Source of the DNA: an uncultured Clostridia bacterium | GTDB taxonomy: Bacteria; Bacillota; Clostridia; Oscillospirales; CAG-382 | Assembly (NCBI GenBank): GCA_947628695.1 | Contig: CANRAV010000018.1 | Location: 1-38,427 of the forward strand | DNA length: 38,427 bases | Reading direction: 5' to 3' | Position numbers and translations under genes: made by a program | Shown: positions 21,531 through 27,708 of the stretch, one piece after another | Position numbering within the stretch: the stretch's first letter is position 1 | How the letters are laid out: each line of letters begins with the position of its first letter | Notes under the pieces: generated by a model | The model's database searches: none | Seen by the model: only the letters and a program-made list of their open reading frames with translations | What the model was told of the DNA's origin: nothing

Positions 21531-22031
21531 ATGAGCGAACCTATTGAAACCCCTGTGAATCAGGAGCCTACTCCGGGCAGCGGAGGTGAAGTCACCTTTA
21601 CCCAAGCCCAGGTCGATGCACTGGTGGCCCGCGAAAAGGCCAAGGCAGAGGCCAAGGCCAAAAAGGGTATGCCGAGCGCGGAAGAGCTTGCTGCTTTCCG
21701 GGCGTGGCAGGCCGACCACCAGTCCGACGAGGACAAGCTGGGTAGCGCGATCAAAGAGCGCGACGAGGCCCGCGCCAAGGTCGAACAGTACGAACGCGAG
21801 CGTGTCCTTTTGAGCAAGGGCGTTCCCGCTGAGGACATCGACTATTACGCCTACAAGATCGGCAAGACGCTCACCGAGGGGAAGGACTTCAAGACGGCGG
21901 CTGAGGAATATCTTGCCGCCCATCCCATCAACACCGTAAAGGTGGACACCGGGGCTGCGCTTGGCAGCGGCCCTGTGAGCAAGACCACAAATGAACAGAT
22001 GAACACGGTCATCCGATCCGCGTTCAAGTGA
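21531..22031 (+). CDS. Capsid scaffolding protein
   Basis: 166 residues. Highly charged and helical, with a disordered N-terminus (EPIETPVNQEPTPGSGGEVT), then a coiled coil (VDALVAREKAKAEAKAKKG, IKERDEARAKVEQYERERV). A small C-terminal segment after YAYKIGKTLTEGKDFKTAAE probably touches the shell. It directly precedes the major capsid gene, the normal place for a scaffold. ATG 21531 has GGAGG 7 nt upstream. Confidence 0.87.
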   Translation: MSEPIETPVNQEPTPGSGGEVTFTQAQVDALVAREKAKAEAKAKKGMPSAEELAAFRAWQADHQSDEDKLGSAIKERDEARAKVEQYERERVLLSKGVPAEDIDYYAYKIGKTLTEGKDFKTAAEEYLAAHPINTVKVDTGAALGSGPVSKTTNEQMNTVIRSAFK

Positions 22032-22042
22032 AAGGAGAAAAT

Positions 22043-23020
22043 ATGCCTAACATCATTGACAGAAAGGGTATGTCCGGGCTTATCCCGGAACCTGTGACCC
22101 GCGAGATCATCCAGGGGGCTATCGCTGAGAGCGCTGTGCTGCGTATGGCGCGGCGACTCCCCAACATGACCAGCAAGACCCAGACGCTGAACGTCCTGGA
22201 CGCTCTTCCTATGGCCTACTTCGTGGACGGCGAAATGTCCAGCGAATCCAGCAACAACTACTCCGCTGGTACGGGCATCAAGAAGCTCACTGATATGAAG
22301 TGGGACAAGAAGAAGATCCATGCGGAAGAGATCGCCGTTATCGTCCCCATCCCGGAGGCGGTGCTGGATGATGCTGACTACGACATCTGGGGCGAGGTTC
22401 GGCCCCGGCTGACGGAGGCGTTCGGCAAGGTCATCGACGCGGCGGTACTCTACGGCACGAACAAGCCCGCCAACTGGCCTGACGGCATCGTCACTCAGGC
22501 TGCTTCCAAGAGCGCGGAGATCACGGCTGGCGCGGACATCTTCAAGGACATCATGGGCGAGGGCGGCGTGATCGCCAAGGTCGAGGAAAGCGGCTTCATC
22601 CCCAACGGCGTCATGGGCGCTATCCAGCTTCGCGCCAAGCTGCGCGGACTGGTCGATACCAACGGACAGCCCATCTTCAAGAGCGATATGCAGGGTGCGA
22701 CCCGCTACGCGCTGGACGGCATGGACATGTATTTCCCCGTCAACGGCGCGTTCGACCCCAAGAAGAGCCTCGCCATCGTGGGCGACTGGTCCCAGCTGGT
22801 CTATGCCATTCGGCAGGACATCACCTTCAAAATCTACGACAGCGGCGTCGTGCAGGACCCCACCAGCGGCAAGATTCTGTATAACCTGATGCAGAACGAC
22901 ATGGTGGCCCTCCGCGCTGTCATGCGGCTTGGCTGGGAAGTGCCGAACCCGGTCAGCGCCTTCAACTCCGACATCGAGAACCGCTTCCCGTTCGCGGTCT
23001 ATAAGCCGCAGGGGGAATAA
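22043..23020 (+). CDS. Major capsid protein (HK97 fold)
   Basis: 325 residues. The opening GMSGLIPEPVTREIIQGAIA, then SAVLRMARRLPNMTSKTQTL and PMAYFVDGEMSSESSNNYSA are typical of HK97-fold capsid proteins (Phage_capsid family). KKIHAEEIAVIVPIPEAVLD gives the P-domain and AFGKVIDAAVLYGTNKP the A-domain start. The C-terminus (WEVPNPVSAF...FPFAVYKPQGE) ends at TAA 23018-23020, just behind a run of five Gs. The -1 frame stays open for another 250 codons, so a longer form is likely (see 23011-23079). AAAGGAG lies 6 nt upstream of the ATG. Confidence 0.95.
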   Translation: MPNIIDRKGMSGLIPEPVTREIIQGAIAESAVLRMARRLPNMTSKTQTLNVLDALPMAYFVDGEMSSESSNNYSAGTGIKKLTDMKWDKKKIHAEEIAVIVPIPEAVLDDADYDIWGEVRPRLTEAFGKVIDAAVLYGTNKPANWPDGIVTQAASKSAEITAGADIFKDIMGEGGVIAKVEESGFIPNGVMGAIQLRAKLRGLVDTNGQPIFKSDMQGATRYALDGMDMYFPVNGAFDPKKSLAIVGDWSQLVYAIRQDITFKIYDSGVVQDPTSGKILYNLMQNDMVALRAVMRLGWEVPNPVSAFNSDIENRFPFAVYKPQGE

Positions 23021-23079
23021 CCGGGGCTGACCGCGTAAAAGTAACGCCCCAAGGTCAGCCCCTTACCGAATACGGGGTA
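23011..23079 (+). promoter_or_regulatory. Probable -1 ribosomal frameshift signal at the end of the capsid gene
   Basis: The last capsid codons read CAG-GGG-GAA-TAA. A slip back by one on the five Gs (23011-23015) re-pairs the Gly codon perfectly (GGG to GGG). Seven nt downstream starts a perfect 10-bp stem, GGGGCTGACC (23023-23032) with GGTCAGCCCC (23053-23062). Inside its loop GCGT/ACGC can pair, and the loop CCCC (23047-23050) can pair with GGGG (23074-23077) as a pseudoknot. No U-run follows, so it is not a terminator. The A-site codon would re-pair imperfectly (GAA to GGA), which lowers the expected efficiency. Confidence 0.7.
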
Positions 23080-23766
23080 GGAGACAGAAAAGCATCTGAT
23101 CTCGTCGGAGAGGACGCCGCCATTCAGTGGACGGGCATCAACGGCAAGGTCACGGGCACGTTGAAGAACATCACGGAACCGTGGACGCAGTTCAACACAG
23201 ACCCCACCGATAACACGGGACACTTTTTCCCCATCGAGCTTGATAAGAAGTACGACGGCGAGAAGATAACCGTAATCGGAAAGCGGCAGAAAACCGACGC
23301 AAGCCGCTTCTGGGTGCTGCGGGCCGAGAACTCCAAAAACGGCAAGTTCACCTTCAAGAAGGGGAGCGAAACGCTGTTTGTCCTCGACCTGTCGGGCGCG
23401 GCTCCTATGGGCGAGCAGGCCATCGACCCCGCCAAAAAGGACTTCGGCAGATTTGGCAAGTGGGAAGAATACTGCGACGGCGTTTCCATCGACTGGGACG
23501 GCGTAAAGGGCACAGTCAAGGGAACTATCAAGCATCACGGCGAAATCGGAACCGTAAAAGCGGGCAATCACTTCCCGCTGGGGCTTGTGGCGTTCTACTT
23601 TGACGGCGTTCCCAAGAGCGTCACCATCGGCAGCGGCAGCGCAAAGTCCATCACCGACAAGGACATCATCTGCGACGTGTCCAAGTCCAAGACCATCAAG
23701 GTTGAGTGGGCCGGGGTATCTGTGCTTGAGCTTGACCTTACTGGCGCGACAATCGCGTCAAGCTGA
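23014..23766 (+). CDS. Capsid extension/decoration domain, probably made by -1 frameshift
   Basis: From 23014 the frame is open to 23766. Its first 49 codons hold no ATG, GTG, TTG or CTG, although they look coding (ADRVKVTPQGQPLTEYGVGD, then ASDLVGEDAAIQWTGI). The first usual start, TTG 23161, has no ribosome binding site and would cut into the domain. The remainder (FFPIELDKKYDGEKITVIGK, FWVLRAENSKNGKFTFKKGS, FGKWEEYCDGVSIDWDGV) is strand-rich, as in decoration or Ig-like capsid domains. The fusion would be about 574 residues (324 of the capsid protein plus 250). Alternative: a separate gene whose start was lost or is non-standard; AGGGGG lies at a fitting distance before GGG 23023, where an ATG would be expected. 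Confidence 0.75.
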   Translation, partial: GITGADRVKVTPQGQPLTEYGVGDRKASDLVGEDAAIQWTGINGKVTGTLKNITEPWTQFNTDPTDNTGHFFPIELDKKYDGEKITVIGKRQKTDASRFWVLRAENSKNGKFTFKKGSETLFVLDLSGAAPMGEQAIDPAKKDFGRFGKWEEYCDGVSIDWDGVKGTVKGTIKHHGEIGTVKAGNHFPLGLVAFYFDGVPKSVTIGSGSAKSITDKDIICDVSKSKTIKVEWAGVSVLELDLTGATIASS

Positions 23767-23783
23767 AAGGAGGCGCGGGGCTG

Positions 23784-24233
23784 ATGTCCTACGCTGACCA
23801 CAATTACTATACTGACACCTACCTTGGCAACGTCATCCAAAAGGACGATTTTCCCCGTCTGGCCCTTCGTGCAAGCTCCTTTTTGGACTACTACACGCAG
23901 GGCCGGGCGGCAAAGCACCCGGACATGGAGGCGTTGAAAATGGCCTGCTGCGCCCTCGCGGAACAGATACAAGTCATAGAGAACGCGGAAGCACTTGCGC
24001 AAAAAGCGTTGACCCTAGCTCTTTCGTCATCGTCCGTAAACGGTGGCGAGATACAGAGTGAGACGGTCGGCCCTCATAGCGTGACCCGGAGAAGCGGCGG
24101 CGACAGCGCGAAATCTGCTGCTGCGGCGGCAAAAACAGCGCAGGAACAGCTTGCAGGCATCGTCAAACGGTATCTGGCAGGAACGGGCCTCATTTACAGG
24201 GGAGGTTGTCCATGTACGCCCCACACACTGTAA
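23784..24233 (+). CDS. Head-tail connector protein (Gp6/adaptor-like)
   Basis: 149 residues. MSYADHNYYTDTYLGNVIQK followed by DDFPRLALRASSFLDYYTQG is the usual opening of head-tail adaptors in Firmicute siphoviruses; the rest is helical with an Ala-rich stretch (SAKSAAAAAKTAQEQL). It would join the portal to the head-closure protein. AAGGAGG stands upstream and overlap with the next gene is 22 nt. Confidence 0.82.
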   Translation: MSYADHNYYTDTYLGNVIQKDDFPRLALRASSFLDYYTQGRAAKHPDMEALKMACCALAEQIQVIENAEALAQKALTLALSSSSVNGGEIQSETVGPHSVTRRSGGDSAKSAAAAAKTAQEQLAGIVKRYLAGTGLIYRGGCPCTPHTL

Positions 24234-24643
24234 CGCTCTACTACAACGGCGAGGAACAAGACTTTGAACCCGTCACGGAGATAACCGTCTTGCACGGTGT
24301 TTTCTACGACGCGACCAAAGCGGCGAATGTGACCAAGAGCGGCCTTGATGGTGCTGACGCTGTGAACCTCTATATCCCGTTTGACGTGAAAGCGGTGGAC
24401 GGCCACACCGGGAAACTGAGGCAGTACGTCAGCCCTAAAGAGTTTGAGGCGGCAGAGGACAAATCGGACATCTGGACGCTGGGTATAGGGCCGGAGTTCT
24501 TTTTCGTGAAGGGCGAGATCGTGGCGGACCTTGACTTCCAGCAGATGAACGCCAAGTACGACAACGTACACCGCATTACAAAGGTGTGCGAAAATGACTT
24601 TGGGTCTCTGAACATGAGGCATTGGGTAGTGGGAGGGGCATAA
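24212..24643 (+). CDS. Head-closure/minor capsid protein (putative)
   Basis: 143 residues, starting at ATG 24212 behind GGGGAGG. Beta-rich: YAPHTVTLYYNGEEQDFEPV, LYIPFDVKAVDGHTGKLRQY, FFFVKGEIVADLDFQQMN, HRITKVCENDFGSLNMRHW. Order (after the adaptor, before a Gp10-like protein) fits a head-closure or stopper protein that seals the filled capsid. Family assignment is by order only. Confidence 0.7.
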   Translation: MYAPHTVTLYYNGEEQDFEPVTEITVLHGVFYDATKAANVTKSGLDGADAVNLYIPFDVKAVDGHTGKLRQYVSPKEFEAAEDKSDIWTLGIGPEFFFVKGEIVADLDFQQMNAKYDNVHRITKVCENDFGSLNMRHWVVGGA

Positions 24644-25086
24644 TGGCGTCTCTCAAAATCAAAGTCGATGTAAGCGGCTGGGACGCGCTCAAGGCGAAAG
24701 TCGCCTCGCTTGCTACACGCGCAGAACACGCAGTTGCACAGCGGGCGAAAAAAGATACCGTCCCATTTGTCCCCGCGTCGCCAAACACCATGTTATCCGG
24801 CCCCGGTACAAGGGTTATAGGCAACACCATTGTTTATGGCGGCGCAGATGTCGGAGCGCCATATGCCCGTTTCCTCTACTACGGCAAACTCATGGTAGAC
24901 CCTGACACCGGGAGCGCGTGGGCCACAAAAGGCAAAACAAAGGTGGTAACAGACAAAAACCTAGTGTTTAACACCACCGTTCACGCTCAGGCGCAGGCTA
25001 ACTGGTTCGAGGCATCTAAGGCGCAGAACCTTGATAAATGGCTCGACGTGGCGCAGAAAGAGGTAGACAAGTATGGACCAGAATAA
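24643..25086 (+). CDS. Head-tail joining/minor capsid protein (HK97 gp10-like)
   Basis: 147 residues, start on the A of the preceding TAA. Begins with MASLKIKVDVSGWDALKAKV, continues as a helix (ATRAEHAVAQRAKKDT), then PGTRVIGNTIVYGGADVGAP and YARFLYYGKLMVDPDTGSAW, the usual pattern of Gp10-type neck proteins and the Firmicute minor capsid protein group. It probably joins the tail to the neck. Confidence 0.78.
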   Translation: MASLKIKVDVSGWDALKAKVASLATRAEHAVAQRAKKDTVPFVPASPNTMLSGPGTRVIGNTIVYGGADVGAPYARFLYYGKLMVDPDTGSAWATKGKTKVVTDKNLVFNTTVHAQAQANWFEASKAQNLDKWLDVAQKEVDKYGPE

Positions 25087-25513
25087 ACCCATCAACTACG
25101 TCTCTAACAAAGAGACGGAGCAAATATCCCGCAAGGTGCTGTCGTGGCTTAACAAGTTCCCGGAAAAGCCCGTCAAGATCGACTATGAGTATCTTAGGGA
25201 TGACGGCATCAGTATGGCCCTATCGACCATACAGGGCGCGTACAAGACGGCGCAGTATATCACAGGCGGGTATAAGGCGCAATACCAGTTCAAAGTCGCG
25301 TACAGGCTGCAACCGTCCAAGAACAATGACCGTCTGAGCGCGGACGAGATATTGAACGCGCTGGCAAACTGGGCGGCAGACAATCCCCCGGATTTGGGAG
25401 GCCCCCGGTATATCCGCGTAGAGTGCGACGCTCGCGCTTCTCTCTTTGCCCGCTATGAGGACGGCAGCGAGGATCATCAAATCTTAATGACTATGATTTA
25501 TGAGGTGATTTAA
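25073..25513 (+). CDS. Tail terminator-like minor protein
   Basis: 146 residues, overlapping the previous gene by 14 nt. Helices near ETEQISRKVLSWLNKFPEKP and then strands AQYQFKVAYRLQP and PRYIRVECDARASLFARYED resemble small tail-terminator or minor capsid proteins that stand just before the major tail protein. It would cap the tail tube at the head-proximal end. Assignment is by order and fold impression. Confidence 0.7.
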   Translation: MDQNKPINYVSNKETEQISRKVLSWLNKFPEKPVKIDYEYLRDDGISMALSTIQGAYKTAQYITGGYKAQYQFKVAYRLQPSKNNDRLSADEILNALANWAADNPPDLGGPRYIRVECDARASLFARYEDGSEDHQILMTMIYEVI

Positions 25514-25514
25514 C

Positions 25515-26054
25515 ATGGATGAAAAGTTTGAGTTCAACACCCCCAAGGGCGAAACCATAGATCGCGCCCTTATGATCGTCTACCTCAACGTGGGCGAATC
25601 CCCGGAAAGTCCCACATGGGCGGCCCTCGGCAAGCGCGTGGAGGACAGTTCCGCTGAGTATGAGTGGAACGAGGAAACCTCCCAGGACATTCTCGGCAAC
25701 ACCTATACCGATCTGAAGAACCCCACCGTCACGCAGAGCTTTGACCCTATGCCCCTCGACGCGGACGATACCGCCGCCCGGAAAATCTGGGAGCTTGGCA
25801 TCCGGGACCAGAACGCTCACGCGCTGTCCAATCAGGACTGTCTTATCGCCCATTTCTATGCGGGCAAAACCGACAAGAACTTTGCGGAGCGGTATAGCTC
25901 CTGCGCTGTGCGTCCTAGCAGCATCGGCGGCGAGGGCGGCGGCAAGATCGCCATGCCGACCGAGATCACGTTCGGCGGCAAGCGCACCAAGGGCACGGTC
26001 AAGAACGAAAACGGCGTGGTCACGTTCACCGACGCGGCGAGTGAGGCGGTCTGA
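25515..26054 (+). CDS. Major tail protein
   Basis: 179 residues. Strand-rich tube protein: FEFNTPKGETIDRALMIVYL, AEYEWNEETSQDILGNTYTD, PTVTQSFDPMPLD and C-terminal PTEITFGGKRTKGTVKNENG. The DILGNTYTDLKNPTVTQSF block is typical of Firmicute major tail proteins. It polymerises around the tape measure to form the tube. GAGGTGATTTAAC gives a strong ribosome binding site, as expected for a highly made protein. Confidence 0.85.
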   Translation: MDEKFEFNTPKGETIDRALMIVYLNVGESPESPTWAALGKRVEDSSAEYEWNEETSQDILGNTYTDLKNPTVTQSFDPMPLDADDTAARKIWELGIRDQNAHALSNQDCLIAHFYAGKTDKNFAERYSSCAVRPSSIGGEGGGKIAMPTEITFGGKRTKGTVKNENGVVTFTDAASEAV

Positions 26055-26482
26055 TGGCAGAGCTTAATATCGCCACCGGCCTTGTCCGATACAACATCAA
26101 CGGCAAGGTCGAGGTCGAGTTCAACCCGTCCGATCAGGAATTTGTCGAGCGGCTTTACAACACCTTTGAAAAGCTGGACAAGCAGCAGGACGCCTACAAG
26201 GAAGAGATCACCGCTGCGCAGGGCAGCAAAAAGGTGTTTGAGGTGGCCCGTGCCCGCTCCGACGAAATGAAAGCCATGATCGACGAGCTTTTCCAACAGC
26301 CCGTGTGTGAGCCTCTTTTCGGCACCATGAACGTGTACGCGCTGGCTGACGGCCTGCCCGTCTGGTGTAATCTCCTGCTTGCCATTATGGACATCGTTGA
26401 CGAGAACATGACGGAACAGGAGAAAAAGACCAACCCCCGTGTGCAGAAGTATATGGCGAAGTACAAGAAGTATCACAAGTGA
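26054..26482 (+). CDS. Tail assembly chaperone
   Basis: 142 residues, starting on the A of the preceding TGA (TGATG). Strands at the start (IATGLVRYNINGKVEVEFNP) lead to an acidic helical body (FVERLYNTFEKLDKQQDAYK) and a basic end (VQKYMAKYKKYHK). It lies between the major tail protein and Gp15, where the G-like chaperone of siphoviruses is encoded. I looked for a frameshift into Gp15 and saw none; an in-frame stop directly precedes Gp15. Confidence 0.8.
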   Translation: MAELNIATGLVRYNINGKVEVEFNPSDQEFVERLYNTFEKLDKQQDAYKEEITAAQGSKKVFEVARARSDEMKAMIDELFQQPVCEPLFGTMNVYALADGLPVWCNLLLAIMDIVDENMTEQEKKTNPRVQKYMAKYKKYHK

Positions 26483-26487
26483 GACAT

Positions 26488-26508
26488 GGGCGGCGTGACC
26501 CGCCGCCC
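26488..26508 (+). other. Strong GC hairpin between the tail chaperone genes
   Basis: GGGCGGCG/CGCCGCCC, 8 perfect pairs with a 5-nt loop, begins 5 nt after the chaperone stop. It has no U-run. It may tune the amounts of the two chaperones, for example by attenuation or by blocking 3' decay. The next gene lacks a good ribosome binding site, so its expression is probably low. Confidence 0.6.
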
Positions 26509-26525
26509 TATCTTGAAACAGCAAT

Positions 26526-27089
26526 ATGAACTATGACTTGCCTACAAGCGTGAATATCGGCGGCGAGACATTCTCCATCCGAAGCGACTTCCGGGCCATT
26601 CTGGACATCTTTGAGGCCCTTAACGACGTGGAACTGTCCGACCGGGACCGCGCAGAGGTCGTTTTAGGCATATTCTACCCGGACTATGAGCGGATAACGG
26701 ACTATAACGAGGCGTTGCAACAGTGCTTTTCCTTTATCAACATGGGGATGAAGGAGAGCGGCAAAAAGCAGCCTAACCTAGTTGACTGGGAAAACGATCT
26801 CCCGTTTATTGTAGCACCGATAAACCGTGTTTTGGGCTACGATGTCCGCTCTATCCCATATGACAGAGAAAAAAACGAGGGCGGTGTGCATTGGTACACG
26901 TTCCTCTCAGCCTACTATGAAATAGGCGACTGTGTTTTCGCCCAGATAGTGGGAATCCGTGACAAGAAGCTGCGGCACAAGAAGCTGGACAAGGCAGAAC
27001 AAGAGTTTTACGACCGACAACGTGACTTAGTTGACATAAAAACAAAGTACACGGAAGCTGAGGAAGCATTTATTAAGCAGTGGACATAG
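26526..27089 (+). CDS. Gp15 family tail protein
   Basis: 187 residues. MNYDLPTSVNIGGETFSIRS followed by DFRAILDIFEALNDVEL and near the middle FLSAYYEIGDCVFAQIVGIR are hallmarks of the bacteriophage Gp15 family, which is encoded between the tail chaperone and tape measure in Firmicute siphoviruses. It is thought to act as the second tail-assembly chaperone (T-like). The upstream region has no clear ribosome binding site. Confidence 0.9.
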   Translation: MNYDLPTSVNIGGETFSIRSDFRAILDIFEALNDVELSDRDRAEVVLGIFYPDYERITDYNEALQQCFSFINMGMKESGKKQPNLVDWENDLPFIVAPINRVLGYDVRSIPYDREKNEGGVHWYTFLSAYYEIGDCVFAQIVGIRDKKLRHKKLDKAEQEFYDRQRDLVDIKTKYTEAEEAFIKQWT

Positions 27090-27143
27090 GCCACTGGCGC
27101 ACCTTGATAACTTCATAGGGACAGCGGAAATTTTGTTTGTCCC

Positions 27144-27172
27144 TTGCTAGGCCCTGTTAAACGTGGTATTAT
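27144..27172 (+). promoter_or_regulatory. Promoter of the secreted moron gene
   Basis: TTGCTA (27144-27149), 17-bp spacer, and TATTAT (27167-27172) preceded by TGG, which makes an extended -10 (TG-n-TATTAT). It sits directly before a single gene that has its own terminator, so it can be active in the silent prophage. Confidence 0.72.
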
Positions 27173-27195
27173 CTGGGTCAAGGAGGGATGAAACC

Positions 27196-27639
27196 ATGAA
27201 AAAATTTGCCATTATCCTTTTAGCTTTATGCCTGTTTGCCTCTCTGTTTGCCGTCGCCGCTCTCGCTGAGGGAACTCAGATCATAGACCTGAGCCAGTAC
27301 GACGATGATACCATCGTTGAACTGTACGAACAGGTCAAAGAAGAGCTTGTAACACGGCACATAGAAAAGACGGCACATCTAAAGGCAAGTCCTGTACCGT
27401 ATGTTGTTGGTCGAGACATTCCGGTTGGAGACTATTTACTGACAAAGACTTCTGGTAGCGGTTTTATTTGTTTGGATACTGCAATAGATGAAGAAACTGG
27501 AATGTATGATACAAAGGTGATTGAATCAGTAGGGGAAGATGAAGATTTCACGGCATACATTACGGCAGAGGAAGGGGACACACTTGAATTAGACTTCGAT
27601 TGCGACCTGACGATTTCCACCGGCGTAAAGTTCGAGTAA
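27196..27639 (+). CDS. Secreted moron protein with signal peptide
   Basis: 147 residues. Clear Sec signal peptide: basic start MKKFA, hydrophobic IILLALCLFASLFAVAA and a likely cut after ALA (about residue 25). There is no lipobox Cys at the cut. The mature part has a helical segment (DIVELYEQVKEELVTRH-like) and a strand-rich domain around VPYVVGRDIPVGDYLLTKTS, a pattern seen in Clostridial surface proteins. It has a strong site (AAGGAGG), its own promoter and terminator, and looks AT-richer than the tail genes around it. These are the signs of a moron expressed from the lysogen; lysogenic conversion or exclusion of other phages are possible roles. The ATG at 27196 is chosen over an upstream start without a ribosome binding site. 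Confidence 0.82.
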   Translation: MKKFAIILLALCLFASLFAVAALAEGTQIIDLSQYDDDTIVELYEQVKEELVTRHIEKTAHLKASPVPYVVGRDIPVGDYLLTKTSGSGFICLDTAIDEETGMYDTKVIESVGEDEDFTAYITAEEGDTLELDFDCDLTISTGVKFE

Positions 27640-27659
27640 CACGGATCACAACCAATATT

Positions 27660-27692
27660 CCCGCTGTCTCTATGGAGGCGGCGGGATTTTTT
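27660..27692 (+). terminator. Terminator of the moron gene
   Basis: An 11-pair stem (CCCGCTGTCTC with GAGGCGGCGGG, two G-U pairs, loop TATG) is followed by ATTTTTTATTT. It isolates the moron from the tape measure gene. Late transcription must read through it to reach the tape measure. Confidence 0.9.
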
Positions 27693-27708
27693 ATTTGGTG
27701 GTGAGAAT

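Noticed and set aside
23023-23062. Perfect 10-bp hairpin after the capsid stop read as a terminator
   Set aside because: Only two Ts follow it, and the frame beyond is coding without a start codon, so a frameshift stimulator fits better.
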